Source of the DNA: Tetramitus jugosus
Taxonomy: Eukaryota; Heterolobosea; Eutetramitea; Acrasida; Vahlkampfiidae
Assembly (NCBI GenBank): GCA_937625935.1
Contig: OW569366.1
Coordinates: 124,001-188,000, forward strand
Length of the DNA: 64,000 nt
Direction of reading: 5' to 3'
The notes under the pieces were generated by a model, which saw nothing but the letters and a program-made list of their open reading frames with translations, was not told the origin of the DNA and searched no databases. The translations under genes were made by a program, and so were the position numbers. This document shows positions 49,337 to 58,619 of this stretch, one piece after another (position 1 is the first letter of the stretch; each line of letters opens with the position of its first letter).

Positions 49337-51949
49337 ATGTGCGCTGATGGACACCATAAATCAGCAGATGTCAATCGTGTCTTGCTACCGACCCATCTCA
49401 CTCCAAAGACCTATCGTATCACTCTCGAACCAGATTTGATCCAATTTACGTTCACTGGTGAAGAACAAGTTGATTTTGAGTTGAATGAACCAACAGATTG
49501 CATCACACTCAATGCAAAGGAACTTGTTGTGCATGAAGCTTCGATCCAAACTGAGAAGAATGGTCTCATCATGGCATCTGACATCTCGTATGACACTGAC
49601 AACGAATATGTCATTTTCAAGTTTGATCAAATGATTGATCAGAGTGGAGTTCTTAGTGTAAAGTTTACTGGTGTGTTGAATGATAAGATGGCTGGCTTCT
49701 ATAGGGCAAAGTATGAAAAGGATGGTGAGGAGAGACATTTGGCTGTGACTCAATTTGAGGCAACAGACTGTAGAAGGTGTATTCCATCGTGGGACGAGCC
49801 TGCAATCAAGTCAGTGTTTGAAGTGACACTGATTGTGCCAAAAGATCGTGTTGCATTGTCAAATATGAACGTTGTGGACGAGAGGGATCATTCGGAAAAG
49901 TTGGACAAGAAGGTGGTCAAGTTTGCACCGACACCTGTCATGAGTACATACCTGTTGGCATTTGTCGTCGGAGAGTTCGACTATATTGAACAAGTGGCAA
50001 GCAATGGAGTCAATATTCGAGTGTACACTCAAGTGGGAAAGACTGAGCAGGGAAAGTTTGGTTTGGATGTGGCTGTCAAAGTATTACCATGGTTGGAAGA
50101 GTACTTTGATCAAAGGTATCCATTGCCAAAGTGTGACTTGATTGCCATTCCAAACTTTAGTGCCGGTGCCATGGAGAATTGGGGGCTCATTACTTACAGA
50201 GAAACAGCCTTGTTGGTCGATCCAAAGAACTCTAGTGCTCACACGAGACAGTGGGTCGCTCTTGTCGTGTCTCACGAACTGTCTCATCAATGGTTTGGTA
50301 ATTTGTCAACAATGTATTGGTGGACCGATCTCTGGTTGAATGAAGGTTTTGCAACCTATGTGGAATACTTGTGTGTTGACAAGTTGTTCCCTGAATGGAA
50401 CATTTTTGAACAGTTTGTTCATGATGATTTCGGAAGGGCTCAAAAGTTGGATGGATTGGAGTCGTCTCATCCTGTAGAGGTCGATGTTAGAGTTGCTGCA
50501 GAAGTAGATGAAGTTTTCGATGCAATTTCCTACAGCAAGGGTTGTGCTATTATTCGTATGCTTGTAAACTACTTGGGCTTGGATACATTCAATCAAGGTG
50601 TAAAGAACTACTTGGAAAAGTTCAAGTACCGCAATGCGACTACATCAGACTTGTGGGATGCTCTTAGCGAAGCCTCTGGAAAGCCTGTTGCCAAGGTTAT
50701 GACATCTTGGACTCGACAGACAGGATATCCATTGGTTACGATTGTTCCAGGTAATGACAAGAAGACTTTTACTGTCACTCAGCGAAGATACTTGGACAAG
50801 GGTATCAAGGAGGATGATGAATCTTTGTGGCATATTCCATTTGGTTATACCACCAGCAAGAATCCAGATGAACCAGTGTTCCAGCTTCTTTCGGATAGAA
50901 CAAACACACTTACGATCGATACTGATGACTATGAATGGATCAAATTCAATTCTGATCAAACAGGATTCTTCCGAGTGAGATATCCAAGTGAATTCTACAA
51001 GGAGCAATTGGTGCCTGCCATCAAGAGCAAGCAACTCAGTGCAATTGATAGACTGGGTATTCAAGAGGATGCAGTATCACTTGCAAGATCAGGATTGTTG
51101 CCCTCCAGTGTTGCCCTCGGCATTTTGAGTGCTTATTCTGATGAGGACAACTACACTGTTTGGACCAGTTTGGTCGACAATTTGGCTCAATTCTACAATA
51201 TTATCAAGCATGAGCCATGTGCCGTTCAATTCAAGTCCTATGCGATCGGTCTCCTCAGAAAACAGTGCGATAGATTGGGTTGGGAGCCAAAGCCAAACGA
51301 GAGTCATCTAGATACAATGTTGCGAGCTCTCGTGATTTCTAACATGGTCAAATACGGGGACTCCACCATCTTGGAACAAAGTAAGCAAAAGTATTCTCTG
51401 TTGACATCAAATTCTGATGCTGTCATTCCTGATTTGAGAAGTACTGTCATGAGTGCAGTAGTAGCCACAGGTGGAGAGAAGGAATTTGACCAGATTATTG
51501 ACGCTTACAAGAAGAACACTCTACAGGAGGAGCAAATTCGATGCTTGAAAGCACTTGGTGCTTCAAAGGATGTCAAGTTAATTAGAAGAGCTCTAGATTT
51601 TGGTCTGAGCGAGTTTGTGCGAAGTCAAGACACTTTCTACATTGTTTATGGAGTGGCTGATAACCCAGTGGCAACCGAACTTCTCTGGAATTGGTTCACA
51701 GAAAATATTGAAACATTGAAGGAGCGCTATGACGGCGGCGGATTCCTCTATGGCAGATTCATCAAGAGCGCAACCGAAGGTTTCACAACAAAGGAGCTTT
51801 TGGATAAGGTGAAGATATTTTTCTCTGATAACAAGAACAAAACACCAGGAAGTATTCGTAGCATCGAGCAAGCCATCGAGGGTGTCGAACTGAATCAGGC
51901 TTGGTCAGAGAGATCCAAGCAGGATATTGCCAACTTTTTCACTCAATAG
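49337..51949 (+). CDS. Puromycin-sensitive aminopeptidase-like M1 metallopeptidase
   Basis: Encodes 870 residues from ATG at 49337; the frame continues upstream only to a GTG. Zinc site complete: His313, Glu314 and His317 (HELSHQWFGN), and Glu336 (LNEGFATY). The exopeptidase motif GAMENWGLITYRE lies upstream. Length and the absence of a signal peptide fit the cytosolic puromycin-sensitive branch, which trims N-terminal residues from peptides released by the proteasome. The four-domain M1 layout continues into the C-terminal helical ERAP-like domain (ending SERSKQDIANFFTQ). No missing residue or interruption. Confidence 0.94.
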   Translation: MCADGHHKSADVNRVLLPTHLTPKTYRITLEPDLIQFTFTGEEQVDFELNEPTDCITLNAKELVVHEASIQTEKNGLIMASDISYDTDNEYVIFKFDQMIDQSGVLSVKFTGVLNDKMAGFYRAKYEKDGEERHLAVTQFEATDCRRCIPSWDEPAIKSVFEVTLIVPKDRVALSNMNVVDERDHSEKLDKKVVKFAPTPVMSTYLLAFVVGEFDYIEQVASNGVNIRVYTQVGKTEQGKFGLDVAVKVLPWLEEYFDQRYPLPKCDLIAIPNFSAGAMENWGLITYRETALLVDPKNSSAHTRQWVALVVSHELSHQWFGNLSTMYWWTDLWLNEGFATYVEYLCVDKLFPEWNIFEQFVHDDFGRAQKLDGLESSHPVEVDVRVAAEVDEVFDAISYSKGCAIIRMLVNYLGLDTFNQGVKNYLEKFKYRNATTSDLWDALSEASGKPVAKVMTSWTRQTGYPLVTIVPGNDKKTFTVTQRRYLDKGIKEDDESLWHIPFGYTTSKNPDEPVFQLLSDRTNTLTIDTDDYEWIKFNSDQTGFFRVRYPSEFYKEQLVPAIKSKQLSAIDRLGIQEDAVSLARSGLLPSSVALGILSAYSDEDNYTVWTSLVDNLAQFYNIIKHEPCAVQFKSYAIGLLRKQCDRLGWEPKPNESHLDTMLRALVISNMVKYGDSTILEQSKQKYSLLTSNSDAVIPDLRSTVMSAVVATGGEKEFDQIIDAYKKNTLQEEQIRCLKALGASKDVKLIRRALDFGLSEFVRSQDTFYIVYGVADNPVATELLWNWFTENIETLKERYDGGGFLYGRFIKSATEGFTTKELLDKVKIFFSDNKNKTPGSIRSIEQAIEGVELNQAWSERSKQDIANFFTQ

Positions 51950-52010
51950 ATGGTTTCCTTCACAAATAAAGTTAACGTGAATTCTGTATTGAAGAATGTG
52001 AATTTACTGA

Positions 52011-55000
52011 TTACACTGATTCCTTTGGTCGACTGTGGAGAGCAATCACGGAAAGAATATCTTTCGCGTGGTAAGGTTTAGTCACGAATCCCTGCATGCC
52101 ATGAGATAGAGCTGAAGTAACAATCTCGCTCCGAGCATTGGCACTTACACCAATGATCACTACACTTTCCGTTATTCCACGTTGCTGCTCCTCTCTTCGA
52201 ATGGCCTGTGTAGCCTCGAATCCACCCATGATTGGCATTTCTAAATCCATGAGAACTACATCAACCGAGTTACCGGCCAAGTAGTAATCCAAAGCTTCTT
52301 GTCCATTGTGAGAAACGTGACATGTGTAACCTGAATTATCTATTATTCGTTTCAGTAACTTGGCATTGATCGAATTGTCTTCGGCAATAAGGATATGCAA
52401 TTTCTTGCGAGAGTCACTTGGAATAGTCTCTGCTAATGTCGTTGACTCTTCTTCATGAAGAGAAGTAGCGTTTTCCTCGAGAGCTGCTTCTGTATCGTTC
52501 GGCGCTCTCTTAAACTTGACTGCAAATGAAAATGTCGTTCCCTTGTCCTTTTCGCTATTCAATTCAATCGAACCTCCCATCAACTCGAGCAAATCTGCTG
52601 AAATCTTCAACCCCAAACCTGTTCCACCATACCTACTGTAGGTCTGTGAGTTTGCTTGACTGAATGCTTTGAATAGACGACTTTGTTCCGTTTCATCCAA
52701 ACCTATACCACTGTCTTCAATATTGAAAGCTAATGTCACATCAGTGTCGGTACATGCTGTGCAATAGTATCGTATCGCAATATGTCCCTTGTCTGTGAAC
52801 TTGACAGCATTACTGAGCAAGTTAATCACAACCTCCTTGAAACGATAGGGATCTCCCACCACCAGATAGTCTTCGTCTGGCAATTCTAACACAAAGGATA
52901 GGTGCTTGGCTGCAATCTTGGCCTTGAACATCAATAGGACTTGGTTAAGTGTGTCATTTACACTGAATGGAATCGACTGTAAAACTGTTTGGCTATTCTC
53001 TAGCACTGACAAGGTCAACACAGTATTGACAATATCAAACAAGTGTTCAGAACTGACAGAGAATGCGGCGAGGAACTCTTGGAATTCTTTTAGACTATTC
53101 TTTAGGAATTGACGCTTGCTTTCATTGTCTATCAAATAATCATTCTCATCCAAGAACTTGTTCAACTGTGATAGAACATCAGCCATGCAAGACTTGCTTC
53201 CATAAAGCCCATTGAGAGGATTTCTTAATTCATGACACAACACATCAATAAACTCTTCCAATCTCTTCTTCACAACCTCTAACTCATGTGCTATCGATCT
53301 GTATCGCTTCTCACTCTCAAGCAGAGCTGAGAACTTTGCATTTTCCAATAGTATAGTTATCTGAGATGTAAGTACATTGAGGAACTGAATTTGGCTAGAA
53401 TTAAAAGCATTGGCCAGATTACTCTCTAGATACAAAACTCCCTTAAAAACCGTTTGTTTAACGACAGGTAGTGCCAAAACTGATCGTACTTGTGATTCTC
53501 TCCAAAATGGATCAGAGCCATATGGATTGTCAATGGAACAATCATTGAGAAGAACACTCTTTTGTGTTCGTGAAATAAAATTGATAATTGATTTGGGAAT
53601 AGAGTTACTCGACCAACTCTCAAGTGGAACAGCTCTAATCGTATCATGAGGATCATCATTACTGCCTTCAGCAACAACAAGCAGTTTCTCATCCTGTTGG
53701 AGTAACACAAATATCACTCTATATGCACCAGAATTTTTGAGTAATAATTTCATCATTTCACTCATCAGTCCCTCCAAATGTAGCTCCTTGGATAGCGCAG
53801 TCGAAGCTCTTAACAAAGTGATTAAATCTAATTGGGATGTATCCTTGAGATCTTCATCTCCTAGATCACTTATATCTTGGATCAACCATGGATGCTCCTG
53901 AACGATCTTTCGTACTTTTGTTTGGGCGCCATACCGTTTGTAAATATACAGGGCGTCTTTGATGTGACAAGAAGCATATCGATCCCGTCCATTGACATAA
54001 AGCATCTCAGCACACAATTCGTTGGCTAGACCTTCATATTGCAAAAATCCATGCTTATTAGCTGAAGTGATCGCTTTTTCAAACAACTCTGTGGCGAGCA
54101 TCAAGTCTTTCTTGCATCTTGCAATTTCAGCCTCGATGATATGAACCTTATGCATAAAGTTGCATTCACAATGAGAAGCCCACAATTTTAAGGAAGAGAG
54201 CATCTCCAAAACTTGAGCCATACGCAAAGGCTTCTCCTCTTCACTAAAATCATCCATACACCACAGGTAGATTAGAGAAGAATAAAAGAACGCAATAACA
54301 TGCTTGTAGGTACCAAATAAGTAATGGACAACATGCTCTCTCGCCTTGTCTGCCATTTCTACAGCTCCAGTGCGCTCTCGTGACCAGTATATTTTCATAA
54401 GTTTTCCGGAATAGTATCCACCCATTACGACAACCTCTGATGAAAAATTCTTAATTTCTTCATTCTCATTGTACGAATCGTCTCCGAGAAGATATCGTAG
54501 TGCTGTGGTAGCACAACAACCAAATGTATACATCCACATATTGGTTCTCTTTAAGTAACTAAAGTACCGATCATGAATCTTCTTACATTTATGCAACTGT
54601 TCTCCCGCAAAGAAATAATCGCTGACAATGTAATGAGCTGCATGACCGATCGTAGCTAAATTACCTGCATCCAAGCAAGTTTCAAAACATTTCTCCATAT
54701 AGTGGACAGCTTGACGAATGGGTCTTGTCCAAAACACTGCAGAGCATCCATATATCAAATATGATTGAGTACGACTTCTCAAATTATCATACAATTCGCA
54801 AAGCTCGACTCCAATTAGACCAAATTCATGTCCCGTTTTGAAATCAGAATAATGAATTCCAGCGATAAAAGAGTAACATGTATATGCAACACTTGATACA
54901 TCGCACCTTCCGTTCTTAATACAAAAGTTGGCCATCATTACAGAAACACATTTCATAAGTCTTTGTCTGCCACACGAGTATGATGGAGACCACATACAAG

Positions 55001-58000
55001 CCAATATATTGATAATCGCTATTGCACTCGGATCAGTAATCTCTGGTTGATGAACCAGATCAGCGATTTTGTGCGTTCTTAAGTACATATTAATTTCTTC
55101 AGTTTCACGTATTCTGAAGTTTTCCAAGTCAGATTCCTCGGTGGGTAATTGAATGCCCAACAATGATAAGGAATTCTGTAGCACTCGTAAGCAATCATCA
55201 TATCTATATTGTGCTTCATATTGGTTCGCTTGAATACTATAAATTTCGATTTTGTCCAGATTGGTTTTCGCTTTCTCCGGTATAAGTACATAAAGGCGCT
55301 CGGCTTCTTCATAATCTCTGCGCAAATACTCGCATTCAACTAGCATTTTATGCAAAGTGAACATTAGATCATAGTGTTCTTCCCAAGCACTATCTGGCAA
55401 TAGTTTGATTCCAAAAAGCAAAAATCCGACACTTACACTGTAAGCAGCAGAGTCTTTTGCTTTTTTACCAGCCTTGCTACACATTTGTGCAATAGTCAAC
55501 CGCTCGTCAACATCGGTGATCAAATCCACTGCGAGCCGATAGTGTCCCAAAATGTCAAACAAATTCTCTTCGATATCTGAGGCGGGACTATGATTGAACA
55601 TCAATCGAGCAATTTTCAAGTGGGTCACTGGAAGCTCATTCGGTTCGATTAACTCGTACGCAGCTTGCTGTACTCTGTCGTGTAGAAACTTGAACTCGAC
55701 ATTTTGATTTGTGATATATGTGAATTCATTCTCGCTCCAATTCCATTTGTATTCACTGCCCAACTGAATCAAGAGTTCATCCTGGATTGCATGCCACAAA
55801 ATTGAATAAGCATCGATCAAATTTAGTTCACACACAAGAGCCAGCATTCTCAAACTAAATACGTTGCCAATACTGGCAGCCATTGAAAGCATTTTCTGTG
55901 AAGTAGTTGGTAAATTCTTAATACGGTGCGTCATCATCTCAACGATATTATCGCCCAATTCTGACTTTTTGACCTCATTCATGTCCCATTCCCACCTGCT
56001 CTTTGGAAAATTAAACAAAATTCTCTTGTCAGCCACCAATCGTGTTATGGTTTGAATCGCATAAAACGGATTTCCACCAGTCCGATTGTGCACTAGTTCT
56101 GAAAGTGCCTTACTCTCTTGAACTGTTCGGAAAAAGGTGTCAGCCACCAATTGAGAGGTGTTCTCTAGTGATAGAGGACCTAGCTCTATATCTTCAATGT
56201 GTGTCTTTCTTCCAACCTCCTCGAGCATTTTCATGAGAGGATGCTCCTCACTCACTTCGTTGTCTCTGTATGCACCAATTAATAACAGGAATTGGTTGTT
56301 GGGGTCACCCATGAACACGTCGATCAACCTTAAAGAAGCAGAGTCTGCCCATTGTAGATCATCCAGCATCAACACGAGTGGATGTTTGGAATTTGCAAAC
56401 ACACGAATAAATTTTTGAAAGACGAGATGAAATCGATTCTCGTTGTCTGATGCACTCAGAACAGGCACTGATGGCTGAGGTCCAATAATGTGCTCAACTT
56501 GAGGAATGACGTCAATAATGACTTGACCCTTGTTACTCAAAGCTTCCAGCAGCTCTTTTTTCCAATATTCAATCCTAGCTTCTGGTTCACTTAGTACTTG
56601 TCCAATCACCTGCTGGAATGCTTGAATAAATGAGGCATATGGAATGTTTTTCTTGAACTGATCAAACTTTCCACTGATAAAGTAACCTCTGTGTTTGGTC
56701 ATTGGCTTATGAACAGAGTGAATCAATCTTGTTTTGCCGATGCCTGAATAACCTCGTACCAATACAATCAAGTTTGGTTCTTGACCCGTACAGACCTTAT
56801 CGTACATGGAGAGTAGTCTCAGTGTTTCAACTTCTCTGCCATACAATTTTTGACTAATGTGCAGAGAATTGGACCGATCATGCAGGGCAATCTTGAATCC
56901 ATCATCTGGGATAATATCACCGCGCTGTTTCCACATGTCCAAACAATATTGTAAATCCCTCTCTAGTCCAACACTGGACTGATACCGTTCATCCGAGTTC
57001 TTCTCCAGTAAACGAGAAATGATATTGGAGAGAACGAGAGGCACCTTGTGAGGCAACAGTGAATGCAATTCCTTTGGTTTAATGGCCACTTGCGAGTAAA
57101 TGAGATCAAGTGGATCAGGTGACCAAAAAGGCAAATCACCACTCAACATTTCATACAGCACCACACCCAGAGAATACAAATCGGATCGATTATCGACATC
57201 TCGATTCATCCGACCTGTTTGCTCCGGTGCCATATACGCCAAATTTGATCTCATGGAACCGAAATTCATCACACCGTACTGATGCTCAGTCTTGAGCTGC
57301 GATGCATGACCAAATCCAGAGTACTTGATTTGTTTTGTGGTACTGTTGAACAAAATGTTGGCACTCGTCAACGCTCCATGTATAATATTTTGTTGGTGAA
57401 TGTCAGAGAGACCACGAGCCATCTGTATCGCAATACTCAAAAATTCATCGACCGCCAAACCAACTCCCCTCGGTATATAGCCACTCAATCCCTCTGCACC
57501 AAAATCTTCCATGACAATCGCTAGTGCATGACCCATTTTTTTCATCTGGTAATACTCGACAACGTACTCACTGCTAAACAATTGTTTTCCCACTTCATAT
57601 TCTCTCACATACTTTTCATAACTTTTTTCCAATGGTCGCTCATCTGCATGATACTTGACAACGACTGTTCGCTTGTCTAATAGACTCTTGGCACGCGCGA
57701 CAATTGAATTCTTGGTTCGTACAATGGTGTGAAGAATGGAAAATTCACCTTCTTTTTGAATCATGGAACCAACAATACCAGTACTGCTCGCATTGCTTCG
57801 AGTGCTGCTACCACTGCTATTGTTGGACGATAGAGAGCACAATGACTCGGTAGAGCTCGTTCGTTTCATGTTTGTATTCTCTCGATTGTTGGTGTGATTG
57901 GTGCTTTGATAATTGGATTTGGATGAAGTGCTGTTTGATTCATGAGTATAGTAGCTATTCGTATGATTATTCGTAGTAGTAGTAGTAGTAGTGTTCGTGT

Positions 58001-58208
58001 TCGTATTGTTGTTAGTATTAGTATTGTTAGTAATGTTGTTGTTGTCGTTGTCGTTGTGATGATGGTTGTTCATGTTGATGAGTTGATTGTCCATCATGAA
58101 GGATCTTGGTGATGTTGTTGTGGTTGTTGTTGAACTAGGGAGAAAAAAATCAATGAACCGTTGACTCTCAGAGCTCGTTGTTGAGGACGAGGAAGATGTT
58201 TGACTCAT
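52011..58208 (-). CDS. Hybrid histidine kinase with N-terminal pseudokinase and ATPase domains
   Basis: Encodes 2065 residues in one exon. After an Asn/Thr/Ser-rich leader: kinase-like domain (about 150-425), AAA-type ATPase (P-loop GYSGIGKTR with Lys492, Walker B VLMLDDLQWAD), long helical TPR-like region, GAF domain (about 1475-1620), HisKA with phospho-acceptor His1659 (LCHELRNPLNG), HATPase (NLLSNAVKF, DSGIGLD, GGTGLGL) and a response-regulator receiver with Asp1988 (VLMDLEMP). The order is that of fungal group X two-component kinases. In the kinase-like domain the catalytic loop reads HGALTSAN (His277; Ala279 in place of Asp) and the DFG position reads SGFG (Gly298), so phosphotransfer there is unlikely. 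The histidine kinase and receiver look intact. No membrane span, so a cytosolic sensor. Confidence 0.93.
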   Translation of the reverse strand: MSQTSSSSSTTSSESQRFIDFFLPSSTTTTTTSPRSFMMDNQLINMNNHHHNDNDNNNITNNTNTNNNTNTNTTTTTTTNNHTNSYYTHESNSTSSKSNYQSTNHTNNRENTNMKRTSSTESLCSLSSNNSSGSSTRSNASSTGIVGSMIQKEGEFSILHTIVRTKNSIVARAKSLLDKRTVVVKYHADERPLEKSYEKYVREYEVGKQLFSSEYVVEYYQMKKMGHALAIVMEDFGAEGLSGYIPRGVGLAVDEFLSIAIQMARGLSDIHQQNIIHGALTSANILFNSTTKQIKYSGFGHASQLKTEHQYGVMNFGSMRSNLAYMAPEQTGRMNRDVDNRSDLYSLGVVLYEMLSGDLPFWSPDPLDLIYSQVAIKPKELHSLLPHKVPLVLSNIISRLLEKNSDERYQSSVGLERDLQYCLDMWKQRGDIIPDDGFKIALHDRSNSLHISQKLYGREVETLRLLSMYDKVCTGQEPNLIVLVRGYSGIGKTRLIHSVHKPMTKHRGYFISGKFDQFKKNIPYASFIQAFQQVIGQVLSEPEARIEYWKKELLEALSNKGQVIIDVIPQVEHIIGPQPSVPVLSASDNENRFHLVFQKFIRVFANSKHPLVLMLDDLQWADSASLRLIDVFMGDPNNQFLLLIGAYRDNEVSEEHPLMKMLEEVGRKTHIEDIELGPLSLENTSQLVADTFFRTVQESKALSELVHNRTGGNPFYAIQTITRLVADKRILFNFPKSRWEWDMNEVKKSELGDNIVEMMTHRIKNLPTTSQKMLSMAASIGNVFSLRMLALVCELNLIDAYSILWHAIQDELLIQLGSEYKWNWSENEFTYITNQNVEFKFLHDRVQQAAYELIEPNELPVTHLKIARLMFNHSPASDIEENLFDILGHYRLAVDLITDVDERLTIAQMCSKAGKKAKDSAAYSVSVGFLLFGIKLLPDSAWEEHYDLMFTLHKMLVECEYLRRDYEEAERLYVLIPEKAKTNLDKIEIYSIQANQYEAQYRYDDCLRVLQNSLSLLGIQLPTEESDLENFRIRETEEINMYLRTHKIADLVHQPEITDPSAIAIINILACMWSPSYSCGRQRLMKCVSVMMANFCIKNGRCDVSSVAYTCYSFIAGIHYSDFKTGHEFGLIGVELCELYDNLRSRTQSYLIYGCSAVFWTRPIRQAVHYMEKCFETCLDAGNLATIGHAAHYIVSDYFFAGEQLHKCKKIHDRYFSYLKRTNMWMYTFGCCATTALRYLLGDDSYNENEEIKNFSSEVVVMGGYYSGKLMKIYWSRERTGAVEMADKAREHVVHYLFGTYKHVIAFFYSSLIYLWCMDDFSEEEKPLRMAQVLEMLSSLKLWASHCECNFMHKVHIIEAEIARCKKDLMLATELFEKAITSANKHGFLQYEGLANELCAEMLYVNGRDRYASCHIKDALYIYKRYGAQTKVRKIVQEHPWLIQDISDLGDEDLKDTSQLDLITLLRASTALSKELHLEGLMSEMMKLLLKNSGAYRVIFVLLQQDEKLLVVAEGSNDDPHDTIRAVPLESWSSNSIPKSIINFISRTQKSVLLNDCSIDNPYGSDPFWRESQVRSVLALPVVKQTVFKGVLYLESNLANAFNSSQIQFLNVLTSQITILLENAKFSALLESEKRYRSIAHELEVVKKRLEEFIDVLCHELRNPLNGLYGSKSCMADVLSQLNKFLDENDYLIDNESKRQFLKNSLKEFQEFLAAFSVSSEHLFDIVNTVLTLSVLENSQTVLQSIPFSVNDTLNQVLLMFKAKIAAKHLSFVLELPDEDYLVVGDPYRFKEVVINLLSNAVKFTDKGHIAIRYYCTACTDTDVTLAFNIEDSGIGLDETEQSRLFKAFSQANSQTYSRYGGTGLGLKISADLLELMGGSIELNSEKDKGTTFSFAVKFKRAPNDTEAALEENATSLHEEESTTLAETIPSDSRKKLHILIAEDNSINAKLLKRIIDNSGYTCHVSHNGQEALDYYLAGNSVDVVLMDLEMPIMGGFEATQAIRREEQQRGITESVVIIGVSANARSEIVTSALSHGMQGFVTKPYHAKDILSVIALHSRPKESV

Positions 58209-58619
58209 TTTTTTTGTATTCTAATGGGAGAATTTTTGTGTGGTGATTTTTGTAGATTTGGTTGAACCGAATTCGTGTGGAGGGCTGCCAAGAGGGGCTA
58301 ACAGCTCGTGGCTTCTCTGTGATGAAAAGTGCTTCTTTTTTTGATGCACTTGAGTAACTCGATGGTGCTACCGTTTGTGTGGTTTGTGTGCGTGTTATTA
58401 CTGCACTGTTTGGTATTTGGGTTGTCCGGATGCAACAGGATTCAATCCGCGATTTTTGATGCGGTTTCTTGCACTTGTATGGCTGGCTCGACTTACGACT
58501 GGTCGGAGTTACAGACGCATGTCTTTATTTGGAGATACAAAAAATTGTATGATGCCTTTGTAATGTACATGTAAGGGACCGTGAAAGGAGATTTCACAAG
58601 AAAGGAATCCACAAGCTAG
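58209..58619. other. Intergenic region upstream of the histidine kinase gene
   Basis: 411 bp between two minus-strand genes. It carries the histidine kinase promoter and leader (AAAAAAAATGAGT context at the start codon) and the 5' flank beyond the PH-LRR stop. A plus-strand hydrophobic open frame at 58329-58574 starts without ATG at its published-frame beginning and is not supported. Confidence 0.45.

Noticed and set aside
58329-58574. Hydrophobic 81-codon plus-strand frame
   Set aside because: Starts with GTG, no support, and lies in the promoter of the histidine kinase gene.
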